Part shown: positions 16,337 through 24,781 of the stretch, piece by piece | Numbering within the stretch: the first letter of the stretch is position 1 | How the letters are laid out: every line of letters starts with the position of its first letter | Source: CAVOOW01 sp963697675 | Lineage (GTDB): Bacteria; Actinomycetota; Actinomycetes; JACCUZ01 | DNA length: 64,000 nt | Reading direction: 5' to 3' | NCBI GenBank assembly: GCA_963697675.1 | Contig: CAVOOW010000012.1 | Span: 1-64,000 of the forward strand | Position numbers and translations under genes: made by a program | The notes under the pieces: model-generated | The model's database searches: none | What the model saw: the letters and a program-made list of their open reading frames with translations, nothing else | Told to the model about the DNA's origin: nothing

Positions 16337-17211
16337 CTAAGAGGCGGATTGGTGGTGGGCTTCAGCCAGGCGTGCGAACTCGACCACACCGAGAGCCTCG
16401 CCACGGGTCCGCGGGTCGATGCCGGCTGCGCGCAACGCACGCTCGGCGCCGTCCGGCGATCCCGCCCAACCGCGCAGCGCCGCCCGCAACGTCTTCCGGC
16501 GCTGGGCGAAAGCGGCGTCCACCAAGGCGAAAACCTGCGCACGGGTGGCCCGAGTCGTCGGCGGCTCGCGCCGTTCCAGGGACACGAGACCCGAGTCGAC
16601 GTTGGGCGCCGGCCAGAAGACGTTGCGCCCCACCGATCCTGCGCGGCGCACGTCCGCGTACCACGCCGCCTTCACCGACGGAACACCGTAGATCTTGCTC
16701 CCGGGCGGCGCCGCGAGCCGTTCGGCCACCTCGGCCTGCACCATCACCAGCCCGTGCCGCAACGAGGGCAGCAGCTCGAGCAGGTGCAGCAGCACGGGGA
16801 CCGACACGTTGTAGGGGAGGTTCGCGACCAGCGCGGTGGGCGCCGGCGACGGCAGGGCGTCGATGCGCATCGCGTCGGCGGTGACGACCGTCAACCTCTG
16901 GGCGTACGACGACGCGTGCCTGGCCACCGTTGCCGGCAGCTCGCCGGCAAGCAGCGGGATCGATCTCCACGGCGATCACCGCGCTGCGCCACCGGCAGCA
17001 GTCCGAGGGTCAGCGAGCCGATGCCCGGCCCGACCTCGACGACCACGTCGTCGGAGGTGATGCCTGCGGTGCGCACGACGCGGCGCACGGTGTTGGGGTC
17101 GATCACGAAGTTCTGGCCGAGCATCTTGGTCGGTCGGAATCCAAGGCGGGTGGCGATCTCGCGCACCTCGGCCGGCCCGAGCAGGGTTGCCTCGTCGTGC
17201 GGTTGGGTCAC
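16337..17211 (-). pseudogene. ksgA: 16S rRNA dimethyladenosine transferase, broken by two +1 frameshifts
   Basis: KsgA (RsmA) dimethylates A1518/A1519 of 16S rRNA. The start is GTG at 17211, 4 bases after the rpfB stop. The first frame gives TRLGFRPTKMLGQNFVIDPNTVRRVVRTAG and the SAM motif VVVEVGPGIGSLTLGLLPVAQR. The next piece, VIAVEID, is in a second frame, and the rest, from PATVARHASSYAQRLTVV through LVANLPYNVSVPVLLHLLE to the end, is in a third. One extra base just after CAGCGC and one in the following CCCGCTGCTT restore a normal 290-residue protein. The two indels are only about 25 bases apart (about 16945-16980). Every other motif is intact, so an assembly or sequencing error is at least as likely as real loss. 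Confidence 0.85.
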
Positions 17212-17215
17212 CCGG

Positions 17216-18373
17216 TCACGTGAACAGGTTCCTGCCGCAGACCGGCCACTGGCCTGCACCACTGCGCTTGTAGAGCTGCTGCGCCCGGTAGGTCTGCTCG
17301 CCGGAGGTGGCGTCGGTGGGCAGTCCGACACCGCCCACGGCGTGCCACGTGCTCTCGCTGAACTGGTAGAGCCCGTAGTAGGGCCCGGCCGGGTTGTAGG
17401 CCTTCGGGTTTCCGCCGGACTCGCAGTTGGCGAGCGCTGCCCAGTTGAGGCCGTCGGCGGCCGGGCTGTTCTGTGGCACCGGCTTGGTGCCGACGACCAC
17501 GATCTGGGTCACGGGCTGCTTCGCGATGGCCTGGTCGATCTTCTTGCGGGATGCGAGCCGCTTGTCGAGGTAGGTCAGCTGGTAGGTCTTGACGAGGATG
17601 CCGACCTTGCCGGCCCTGAGCACCTTGGTCGTGCCCTTGAACATGTCCTTGCTCTCGCGCTGGATCGTCTTGAACCTGATCGCCGACTCCTGCACGACGC
17701 GCTTGCCGTGCACGCGAGTGATGGCGATGACCTGGTCGTCGGCCGGGCGCGTCTGCAGAGACGGGGTGATGAGGTCGCGGGAGTTCAGCGTCAGGTCCGC
17801 CTCGGCGAGGGCGCTGCGGATCGTGATGGCGGTCGTCGTGACCTCGTGGCGCTCGCCGTCGGCGAGGAAGGTGAGGTGGTGGGGCATCCGGACGTCGAGC
17901 GCCATGCCGCTTCGCTTGATCGGCCGGGACCTCGACGCGGACACGTAGGCACCCTTGGCGCGAACGCCGAGCGCCATCAATGCCTCGTCGACGTTGCGCG
18001 CCGTCGTCCACACCGAGCGGGTCTGGCCGTCGATGGTGAGCACCAACGGACGCCCGTACCGCACGACGATCGTCTCGCCGTTGCGGAACGACTGGTTGGG
18101 CATCGGGCTGACCAGGTCGTGCTGGTCCACCTGGATGCCCTCGCTGTCGAGCACGTCGCCGACCGTGTGGGCGAACGTCGTGACCTTGCGCTGGTGCCCG
18201 TCGATGGACAGGGTCACCGTCTTGTCGGCCGCCACGAAGGCGGTCGTGCCGGCCACGAGGGCGGCGACGACAGATACCTGCGCAAGAAGCACGAGCAGCT
18301 TGCGGCGCACGGGGCTCCTGGGGTCGGCCGACAGGGACGTGAAGCGGCGCGCGCGGCGCGAATCTGCGGCCAC
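17216..18373 (-). CDS. rpfB: Resuscitation-promoting factor, RpfB-like
   Basis: A secreted or membrane-anchored peptidoglycan hydrolase that promotes regrowth of resting cells. An N-terminal signal/anchor helix (KLLVLLAQVSVVAALVAGTTAFVAA) is followed by three DUF348 ubiquitin-like repeats (first VTLSIDGHQRKVTTFAHTVGDVLDSEG, then LVLTIDGQTRSVWTTA and LTFLADGERHEVTTTA). A G5 domain comes next (about TRVHGKRVVQESAIRFKTI). The C-terminal Rpf catalytic domain is LNWAALANCESGGNPKAY, with the catalytic Glu in CESGG, and YYGLYQFSESTWHAVGG. The GTG at 18373 is my choice; the frame is open to 18484. The domain order matches M. tuberculosis RpfB, also upstream of ksgA. Confidence 0.92.
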   Translation of the reverse strand: MAADSRRARRFTSLSADPRSPVRRKLLVLLAQVSVVAALVAGTTAFVAADKTVTLSIDGHQRKVTTFAHTVGDVLDSEGIQVDQHDLVSPMPNQSFRNGETIVVRYGRPLVLTIDGQTRSVWTTARNVDEALMALGVRAKGAYVSASRSRPIKRSGMALDVRMPHHLTFLADGERHEVTTTAITIRSALAEADLTLNSRDLITPSLQTRPADDQVIAITRVHGKRVVQESAIRFKTIQRESKDMFKGTTKVLRAGKVGILVKTYQLTYLDKRLASRKKIDQAIAKQPVTQIVVVGTKPVPQNSPAADGLNWAALANCESGGNPKAYNPAGPYYGLYQFSESTWHAVGGVGLPTDATSGEQTYRAQQLYKRSGAGQWPVCGRNLFT

Positions 18374-18502
18374 GGCGTCTCGCGACGCTAATGACCGCGG
18401 GGAGCCAGCGTCAAACTGCGGCGGGTCGACAAAGAGACCTCTGCTCCCCCCATCGGCACGTTTCGGACACCACCTGAGTCCCACCCGTCACACAGCTCCC
18501 GC

Positions 18503-18740
18503 CGACGCGCTGGCAAGCGAGCTTTGCTCGCGCCGGGATCCACGCCCGGCGTGTCACACACGAAGGTCGTCTGCTGGCGAAGCTGACAGCGTGGCGAAGC
18601 GACCCAGTGGTCGCGACACGCCCGGCGTCGTCACACACGAAGGTCGCGTGACTCAGCGCGGCGACGCGCTGGCAAGCGACCTCTGTCCGCGACACGCTCG
18701 GCGTGTCGCACACGAAGGTCGCTGCTCGCGAGGCTGACGC
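18503..18740. repeat. 76-bp tandem repeat, about three units, each with a palindromic core
   Basis: The best conserved part, CACGCCCGGCGTGTCACACACGAAGGTCG-like, starts at 18541, 18617 and 18693, exactly 76 bases apart. The two later units contain GACACGC-CCG-GCGTCGTC or GACACGCTCGGCGTGTC, a small dyad. Between cores, GACGCGCTGGCAAGCGA recurs at about 18503 and 18663. The array fills most of the 394-bp gap between tatD and rpfB (both minus strand), downstream of tatD and upstream of rpfB. No coding frame is supported here. Confidence 0.8.
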
Positions 18741-18767
18741 GCTTGGCCGGGAACCGGGGCCGCCGGG

Positions 18768-19643
18768 CTACCAGGGGTCGAAGGCTCGCTCGGTGTTGGC
18801 GGCGATGGCCCTCGCGAGGTCGTCCTCCGGCAGGTCCTTGACGGCAGCCATCGCCCGCACGGTGATCGGCACGAGGTAGGAGGCGTTCGGCCGCCCGCGG
18901 TAGGGCATCGGCGTCAGGTAGGGCGCGTCGGTCTCGACGAGCAGCTGGCCGGGCGGCACGACGGCCAGCGCCACCCGCAGCGCCGCCGCGTTCTTGAACG
19001 TGACTGTCCCCGCGAAGGACAGGAACCACCCGCGCTCGACGCAGTGCCGCGCCATCTCGACATCGCCGGAGAAGCAGTGGAACACGACGCGGTCCGGCGC
19101 GCCCGCATCCTCGAGCACCGCGATCACGTCGTCGTGTGCGTCGCGGTCGTGGATCACCAGCGCCTTGCCGTGCCGCTTGGCCATCTCGATGTGCGCGCGG
19201 AATCCGTCCTGCTGCACCGCCCGCCCGTCCTCCCCAGTTCGGAAGTAGTCGAGCCCGGTCTCTCCCACGGCACGGACCCGCGGATCGGCGGCGAGCGCGT
19301 CGATCTCCGCGAGCGCCGCGTCGAGCTCGCCGGCCGCCGCGAGCCGCGGCACCTCGTTCGGATGCAACGCGACGCCCGCCACCACCGCGTCGTACCGCGC
19401 AGCGATCTCCACCGCCCACCGCGCGCCCGCGCGGTCGCACCCGATCTGCACGATCCTGGGTACGCCGACGGCGGCTGAGGCCGCGAGCGCGGCGTCGACG
19501 TCGAGCCAGTCCTCCGGCGGGTCGGCGATGTCGAGGTGGCAGTGGCTGTCGGCCACCGGCACCCGGAGCGGCTCGGGTGCCGGAGGCCGCGACCGGTCGC
19601 GCTTCCCGTCGTCGTAACGTGCGCGGGTCGGCCCCTCGCTCAC
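18768..19643 (-). CDS. tatD: TatD-family metal-dependent DNase
   Basis: A 291-residue TIM-barrel hydrolase, cytosolic, linked to DNA 3'-5' exonuclease activity. Metal ligands are visible: DSHCHLD near residue 32 (HxH), VGETGLDYFR (Glu), LVIHDRDAHDDV, VFHCFSGD and VETDAPYLTP (Asp). GRPNAS and the C-terminal NTERAF ending are typical. The first 25 residues are a variable polar extension. It starts 7 bases after the metG stop, forming the metG-tatD-rpfB-ksgA-ispE run known from actinobacteria. Confidence 0.93.
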   Translation of the reverse strand: MSEGPTRARYDDGKRDRSRPPAPEPLRVPVADSHCHLDIADPPEDWLDVDAALAASAAVGVPRIVQIGCDRAGARWAVEIAARYDAVVAGVALHPNEVPRLAAAGELDAALAEIDALAADPRVRAVGETGLDYFRTGEDGRAVQQDGFRAHIEMAKRHGKALVIHDRDAHDDVIAVLEDAGAPDRVVFHCFSGDVEMARHCVERGWFLSFAGTVTFKNAAALRVALAVVPPGQLLVETDAPYLTPMPYRGRPNASYLVPITVRAMAAVKDLPEDDLARAIAANTERAFDPW

Positions 19644-19650
19644 CGGCGGG

Positions 19651-21219
19651 TCATGACGCGTCGGGGTCCTCGATGCGCGGGAACAGCGGCTCGCTCTTGG
19701 TGACCGGCGCGCCAGCGGGCAGCTGACCCCAGCGCCCGGCGTCCTGCACCCGCTGCTCGGACAACGGTCCGAGAGTTGCCTCGGCGCCGAGCGAGTGCCA
19801 GAGCGTTGCGCTCGCCTTGGGCATCACCGGGTTGAGCAGCACGGCGACCGCACGCAGCGAGTCGGCCGTGGCATAGAGGACGCGGTCGAGGTCTGCGGCG
19901 TTGGCCGGGTCCTTGGCGAGCTGCCAGGGCTCCTGCTCGGTGACGTAGTTGTTCACCTCGCGTACGAAGGTCATCGTCGCGTTGATCGCACCCTGCAGGT
20001 CGATGCGGTCGATGGCCGCCTCGGCCGCGTCGACGGCAGTCGCGAGAGCCGCCGCGAGTGCCGGCTCGTCGGCCGGGGCCGGGAGCGCGCCGTCGCGATA
20101 GCGACCCACCATCGAGGTCAGCCGCGACGCGAGGTTGCCGAACTGGTCGGCGAGCTCGGCCTTGTAGCGCGCCGCCATGTCCTCCCAGGAGAACGACCCG
20201 TCCTGCCCGAACGGGATCGCCTTCATGAAGTAGTAGCGGAACGCGTCGGAGCCGAAGACGTCGATGATCGTGCTCGGGGCGATGCCGGTCAGCTTGGTCT
20301 TGCTCATCTTCTCGCCGCCGACGAGCAACCAGCCGTTGGCGAACACCTTGCGCGGCGGCTCGAGGCCCGCAGCGATCAGCATCGCGGGCCAGATGACGGC
20401 GTGGAACCGCAGGATGTCCCGGCCGACGAGGTGGACGTCGGCGGGCCAGAGCCGGGCGAACCGCTCCGGGTCGGTGCCGTAGCCGGCTGCGGTGGCGTAG
20501 TTGAGCAGCGCGTCGATCCAGACGTAGAGGACGTGCGAGTCGTCCCACGGGACGGGGATGCCCCAGTCGAACGTCGACCGGGTGATCGAGAGGTCGGTCA
20601 GCCCCTGCCTGACGAAGGACAGCACCTCGTTGCGGGCGCTCTCGGGCTGCACGAAGTCGGGGTTGGCGTCGTAGAAGGCAAGCAGCGGCTCGGTGAAGCT
20701 CGAGAGCCGGAAGAAGTAGTTCTTCTCCGAGATGATCTCGACCGGCCGGCCGTGGATGGCGCACAGCTTGGTCCCGTCGGGTCCGTCGATCAGCTCCGAA
20801 TCGAGCTTGAACTCCTCGCAGTGCACGCAGTAGGGCCCCTCGTAGGCGCCCTCGTACACGTGCCCGGCGTCGTACAACGTCTGCCAGAACTCCCGGACGC
20901 GCTCGCTGTGGCGCACCTCGGTGGTCCGGATGAAGTCGTCGTTGGCCGCGTCGATGGTCTTCAGGACGGGCTTCCACTCGGTCTCGACCAGCCGGTCGGT
21001 CCACTCCTGCGGGGTCACCCCGCCCGCCTCGGCCGCGAGCATGACCTTCTGGCCGTGCTCGTCCGTGCCGGTGAGGAACCACACGTCCTCGCCGCGCTGG
21101 CGGTGCCAGCGGGTCAGCATGTCGCCGGCGACCGTCGTGTAGGCGTGCCCGATGTGCGGGGCGTCGTTGACGTAGTAGATCGGCGTCGTGACGTAGTACG
21201 CCTTTTTCTGGTCGGCCAT
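19651..21219 (-). CDS. metG: Methionyl-tRNA synthetase
   Basis: A class I synthetase charging tRNA-Met. From the ATG at 21219 (MADQKKAYYVTTPIYYVNDAPHIGHAY, containing the HIGH motif) it has 522 residues. WFLTGTDEHGQKV, the CP insertion with CVHC and C..H, WIDALLNYAT, and the KMSKS loop GGEKMSKTKLTG are all present. The C-terminal anticodon domain is the normal helical bundle and no EMAP tail is attached. An in-frame start at 21246 is possible but adds nothing conserved. Confidence 0.96.
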   Translation of the reverse strand: MADQKKAYYVTTPIYYVNDAPHIGHAYTTVAGDMLTRWHRQRGEDVWFLTGTDEHGQKVMLAAEAGGVTPQEWTDRLVETEWKPVLKTIDAANDDFIRTTEVRHSERVREFWQTLYDAGHVYEGAYEGPYCVHCEEFKLDSELIDGPDGTKLCAIHGRPVEIISEKNYFFRLSSFTEPLLAFYDANPDFVQPESARNEVLSFVRQGLTDLSITRSTFDWGIPVPWDDSHVLYVWIDALLNYATAAGYGTDPERFARLWPADVHLVGRDILRFHAVIWPAMLIAAGLEPPRKVFANGWLLVGGEKMSKTKLTGIAPSTIIDVFGSDAFRYYFMKAIPFGQDGSFSWEDMAARYKAELADQFGNLASRLTSMVGRYRDGALPAPADEPALAAALATAVDAAEAAIDRIDLQGAINATMTFVREVNNYVTEQEPWQLAKDPANAADLDRVLYATADSLRAVAVLLNPVMPKASATLWHSLGAEATLGPLSEQRVQDAGRWGQLPAGAPVTKSEPLFPRIEDPDAS

Positions 21220-21265
21220 GCCCTCAAGCCTATGGCGCCCGTTCAAGTCAGTTCTCCGCCCGCGC

Positions 21266-21297
21266 GGAATCGACCACGTTCAGCATGCTGGCGGACG
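21266..21297 (+). repeat. Left 32-bp inverted repeat of a 1.06-kb segment
   Basis: Contains CGACCACGTTCAGCATGCTG and is perfectly complementary to 22291-22322. The last seven bases (GCGGACG) also start a hairpin: CGGACG at 21292-21297 pairs with CGTCCG at 21326-21331 across a 28-base loop. Confidence 0.9.
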
Positions 21298-21299
21298 GT

Positions 21300-22204
21300 T
21301 CGCTATGCCTGCACGCCTCGCGAAGCGTCCGTTCGCCTAGCGAAGCTCGGGGACTGCCGTCGGGTCTCCGTCCGGTTCCCGTTCCGCGCTCCCCGAGCGC
21401 AGACCTGCCACGAGCAGGCCCGAGGCGCAGCCCGACCAGGAGAACGACCCAGTTGCCGGTCGACATGGACGAGGGCATAGTCCGAGTACGCCGACACGGC
21501 ACTGACCGCAACGGAGAGGGCGAGCGCGACGGCCACCGGTCGCGGCGAGCCAGGCGCGTCAGCACGAGAGCCCCGCCCCACGGCAACGACCACAGCAGGG
21601 CGAACGCGCCGAGGAGGTGATGTCCTGTGCGGCAGAGTCGCCGACAGCCAACAGAAGCGGCAGGAAGCGGCGACGACCAGGAGGCCGATGGCGAGATGCT
21701 GACCAGCGAGCGCGAGAGCCGACGCTGAGCTCCGAGGCCGGCGAGGCCGGACGCGTCGCCCAGACGACCTGCAAGCAAGCGCAGGGCGGCGATCGTCGCC
21801 GCCACCGCTGCGACGATCGCGATGCTCTTGATCAGCTGCTGGTTGGTCCAGATAGCCGCATGCCGGGCCGGCCGCGCCCCGCCAGTGGTGCTGCGCCACG
21901 ATCCCGGCGCCGGCGAGCTGAGCCGCAACCACGAGCGCGACAGCCGCTGCGATCGGCGTGTGACTGGCCGCTGGTCAGCATGACTCCGGTGACGACCAGA
22001 ACGCCAGCGAGCGCCCAGTGCGGCCAGCTCGAACAGTGCCTGGCCTCGGAGACGAACCCGGGGTTCGACGAGCTGCCCGCACAGATCCCGTGTGTCTGCA
22101 GCATGAGAGGCACCACCGCCGCTGCGGCCAGCGACGATAACACCTGCGCGCCTGGACTGCGCGGCGACGTCGTACGCCGGAGGGGTGTTCGACGCCTGCG
22201 ACAT
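21300..22204 (-). pseudogene. Decayed polytopic membrane protein gene, many frameshifts
   Basis: Stitching frames together from the ATG at 22204 gives one plausible membrane protein. MSQASNTPPAYDVAAQSRR leads to LSSLAAAAVVPLMLQ, then HWALAGVLVVTGVMLTSG, IAAAVALVVAAQLAGAGIVA, IKSIAIVAAVAATIAALRLLAG, HLAIGLLVVAASCRF, LLGAFALLWSLPWGGALVL, AVALALSVAVSAVSAYSD and NWVVLLVGLRLG. At least six changes of frame are needed within 0.9 kb. Each hydrophobic run is coherent only in its own frame, so this is a damaged gene and not noncoding DNA. I do not recognise the family. It sits inside 32-bp inverted repeats, with metG on one side and the AlaC-like gene on the other; no transposase frame is visible. Confidence 0.7.
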
Positions 22205-22290
22205 GGCTGCAGGGTAGGGCGTAGGCGACCTTGCTAGGCGCACTTAGCCAGGCTCGCGGACGGTTCGCTATGCCTGCACGCCTGGCAAGG

Positions 22291-22322
22291 CGTCCGCCAG
22301 CATGCTGAACGTGGTCGATTCC
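22291..22322 (-). repeat. Right 32-bp inverted repeat of the 1.06-kb segment
   Basis: Exact reverse complement of 21266-21297. On its inner side lies a 28-base direct repeat, GCGGACGGTTCGCTATGCCT plus GCACGCCT, at 22256-22283, which is also present at 21291-21318 in the same orientation. The outer arms are therefore inverted but the hairpin loops are not. Confidence 0.9.
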
Positions 22323-22339
22323 CGGAATGGGGGGCGCGG

Positions 22340-23515
22340 TCAGCCGAGCTTGGGCAGGCCGCGCTTGATCTGGCGGACGGCTTGCAGGATGCGCTGCTCG
22401 TTCTCGATGAGGGCGAACCGCACGAACCCGTCCCCGCTCGGCCCGAAGCCGACGCCCGGCGAGGTCGCCACGTCGCACTCGTTGATGATCAGCTTGGCGA
22501 ACTCGATCGAGCCCAGCTCACGGTAGGGCTCCGGGATCGGCGCCCAGGCGAACATCGTGCCGCGCGGTCGCTCGATGTCCCAGCCGATGCGCTGCAGCCC
22601 GTCGCAGAGCGCGTTGCGCCGCGACTCGTAGACCGCGTTGAGCTCCTCGGGATAGTCGCTGGCCTCGTTCAGCGTCACGGTCGCCGCGATCTGGATCGGC
22701 TGGAAGGTGCCGTAGTCGAGGTAGGACTTCAGCTTGGCCAGCGCCCCGACGACCTCGCTGTTGCCCACCAGGAACGCCACGCGCCAGCCGGCCATCGAGA
22801 ACGACTTGGTCATCGAATAGAGCTCGACCGCACACTCCTTCGCGCCTTCGCACTGCAGGATCGAGGGCGGCATCCAACCGTCGAAAGCCACGTCCGCATA
22901 AGCAAAATCATGGACGAGTACGACGTCGCGCTCGCGCGCCCAGTCGACCAGGCGCTGCATGTCAGGCAGCTCGATCGTCGCCGTCGTCGGGTTGTGCGGG
23001 AAGGACAGCACCACGACGCGCGGCTTGGGCCAGCCGAAGTCCCAGGCGGCCATGACGTTCGAGACGTAGTCTTCGCCGGTGCCGACGGCTACCTGTCGCG
23101 CATCAGCACCGGCGAAGTATGGGCCCCATATGTGGATGGGGTAGGACGGCGACGGCACGAGGGCCACGTCACCGGCTTGCAGCAGCACCCACATGAGGTG
23201 GCTGAAGCCCTCCTTGGCGCCGATGGTCGAGAGCACCTCGGTGTCCGGGTCGAGGCGCACGTCGAAGCGTCGCAGGTAGAGGTCGGAGACCGCCTCGCGC
23301 AGCTTGGGGATGCCCCGGCTGGCGGAGTAGCGGTGGTTGCGCGTGTTGTGCGCCGCCTCGCAGAGCTTCTCGACCGCGATCGGCGGGGAGGGCAGGTCCG
23401 GGTTGCCGAAGCCGAGGTCGACCACGTCGCGACCGGCGCGCCGGGCCTCTTGCTTGAGCCCGTCGATGATCGTGAAGACGTAAGGCGGCAGGCCGGGGAT
23501 GCGACGGAACTCCAT
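22340..23515 (-). CDS. alaC: Alanine transaminase-type class I aminotransferase (AlaC-like)
   Basis: A PLP enzyme of 391 residues, very close in pattern to E. coli AlaC: LPPYVFTIIDGLK, DLGFGNPDLPSPP, HRYSASRGIPKLR, VPSPSYPIHIWGP, SFPHNPTT and VLVHDFAYADVAFDGW. The PLP lysine is Lys237 in YSMTKSFSMAGWR; the tail VSPGVGFGPSGDGFVRFALIEN fits too. It probably interconverts pyruvate and alanine. A role in LL-diaminopimelate synthesis is the main alternative, as these families are related. It lies alone between the inverted-repeat segment and a structured repeat. Confidence 0.85.
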   Translation of the reverse strand: MEFRRIPGLPPYVFTIIDGLKQEARRAGRDVVDLGFGNPDLPSPPIAVEKLCEAAHNTRNHRYSASRGIPKLREAVSDLYLRRFDVRLDPDTEVLSTIGAKEGFSHLMWVLLQAGDVALVPSPSYPIHIWGPYFAGADARQVAVGTGEDYVSNVMAAWDFGWPKPRVVVLSFPHNPTTATIELPDMQRLVDWARERDVVLVHDFAYADVAFDGWMPPSILQCEGAKECAVELYSMTKSFSMAGWRVAFLVGNSEVVGALAKLKSYLDYGTFQPIQIAATVTLNEASDYPEELNAVYESRRNALCDGLQRIGWDIERPRGTMFAWAPIPEPYRELGSIEFAKLIINECDVATSPGVGFGPSGDGFVRFALIENEQRILQAVRQIKRGLPKLG

Positions 23516-23600
23516 GTGCCCAGGTTAGTCGGGTTCGTGCTGCCGGCTTCGCCGCCCGGCCGGGTCCCGCAGCCGCGCGTGCCGCGGATTCCGCCACTTC

Positions 23601-23671
23601 CTTGCGCGCAATGGTGGGTTAGGCAGCCGAAAATCGCGGCGGGAGCTGCCGAAGTCACCATTCCGCGCAAG
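23601..23671. repeat. Structured hairpin repeat, copy 1 (27-bp arms)
   Basis: Arms 23601-23627 (CTTGCGCGCAATGGTGGGTT plus AGGCAGC) and 23645-23671 pair at 23 of 27 positions around a 17-base loop. It lies 22 bases past the rsmI stop on the minus strand. A second copy in opposite orientation occurs at 26370-26427, just past the pmt stop. Shared parts are AATGGTGGGTT, GCAGCCG and AAATCG in the loop, so this is a dispersed element and not a chance hairpin. It may act as a terminator. Confidence 0.75.
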
Positions 23672-23693
23672 GGGTCGGGTGGTGCGGGGGCGA

Positions 23694-24635
23694 CTATCCC
23701 TGTGGTGGCCGCGCGGCGGATCGCGTCGCCGCGCGGGCGTCGAGGACGGCTTGATAGAGGTCTCGCCGCACGACTCCATGCTGCTGGGCCACCTCGCCGC
23801 TCGCCTCCTTGAGCCGCTCCCCCGCCTCGACGCGGGCGAGGACGGCAGCCACCAGGTCGGCGGTGTCGGCGGGCGGGCGCGGTTCGGCACCGGCGACGAC
23901 GATGGTGATCTCCCCGCGTACGCCGTCGGTGGCCCACGTAGCGAGCTCGGCCAGCCCGCCGCGGCGTACCTCCTCATAGGTCTTCGTCATCTCCCGGCAC
24001 ACGGCCGCCCGCCGCTCCGCGCCGAACACCTCGGCCAGTGCGGCCAGCATCACCGCCAGCCGGTGCGGCGCCTCGAAGAACACGAGCGTGCGCGGCTCCT
24101 CGGCGAGCGCCTGCAGCCGCGCGGCCCGCTCGCCGGCCTTGCGCGGCAGGAACCCCTCGAAGCAGAACCGGTCGACGGGCAGCCCCGAGACGGCCAGCGC
24201 CGTGAGCACCGCCGAGGGTCCAGGCACCGCGGTCACGCGCACGCCCGCCTCGTGGGCGGCCGCAACGAGGCGATAGCCGGGGTCCGAGACCGAGGGCATG
24301 CCCGCGTCGGTGACGACCAGCACGCGGCTGCCCGCACGGAGCGCGTCGAGGAGCTCAGGCGTACGAGTGGTCTCGTTGGCGTCGAAGTACGAGACCACTC
24401 GACCGGTGAGCTCGACGCCCAGGTCACGCACCAGGCGACGCAGCCGCCGGGTGTCCTCGGCTGCGACGATGTCGGCGCCCGCGAGCGCCTCGCGCAGGCG
24501 CGGGGAGGCGTCCGCGGGGTCGCCGATCGGCGTGCCGGCGAGCACCAGCACCCCCGACCTTGTGGACTCTCGCGCACCAGACACGCCGGCGGACTGGTGT
24601 GTCGGAGTCCACAAAGGGTCGGTGTCGTCGGCCAT
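23694..24635 (-). CDS. rsmI: 16S rRNA (cytidine-1402 2'-O)-methyltransferase
   Basis: A tetrapyrrole-methylase-fold enzyme that methylates C1402 at the decoding centre. Diagnostic stretches are LVLAGTPIGDPADASPRLREAL, DIVAAEDTRRLRRL, LLDALRAGSRVLVVTDAGMPSVSDPGYRLV and AVPGPSAVLTALAVSGLP, with FCFEGFLPRK after them. The ATG at 24635 gives 313 residues with an unusual 30-residue lead; the frame opens at 24659 and a GTG at 24584 would give a more standard N-terminus, so the start is uncertain. It is divergent from pmt, the order found across actinobacteria. Confidence 0.93.
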   Translation of the reverse strand: MADDTDPLWTPTHQSAGVSGARESTRSGVLVLAGTPIGDPADASPRLREALAGADIVAAEDTRRLRRLVRDLGVELTGRVVSYFDANETTRTPELLDALRAGSRVLVVTDAGMPSVSDPGYRLVAAAHEAGVRVTAVPGPSAVLTALAVSGLPVDRFCFEGFLPRKAGERAARLQALAEEPRTLVFFEAPHRLAVMLAALAEVFGAERRAAVCREMTKTYEEVRRGGLAELATWATDGVRGEITIVVAGAEPRPPADTADLVAAVLARVEAGERLKEASGEVAQQHGVVRRDLYQAVLDARAATRSAARPPQG

Positions 24636-24781
24636 CTCGCGTACGGCTCCCATGATCATGATCGTTCCGGCCGGGAAGAGCCGGTCAGATCCTTCATGAT
24701 CACCGATCGGGGCGCGGGCACGGTGATCGGGGCGCGGAACGGCGATCGAGGTCGTGCTTCCTGCGCCCGTAGGGTGACTGG

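Noticed and set aside
16289..18391. A 700-codon open frame on the plus strand
   Set aside because: It lies opposite ksgA and rpfB, has the Arg/Gly/His/Val bias of an antisense shadow and no recognisable domain.
18374..18480. A c-di-AMP (ydaO) riboswitch ahead of rpfB
   Set aside because: Such switches control rpf genes in some actinobacteria, but I could not find the conserved ydaO blocks in the leader sequence.
21248..22322. An insertion sequence
   Set aside because: The inverted repeats look like IS ends, but the enclosed frames encode membrane helices and no transposase, and no target duplication is evident next to the repeats.
24650..24715. A further copy of the AAGTCGATCATGCAG repeat between rsmI and pmt
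   Set aside because: CATGATCATGATCG and TTCATGATCACCGATCGG share only ATGATC-like pieces and lack the GCAG and CCGACA parts of the motif.
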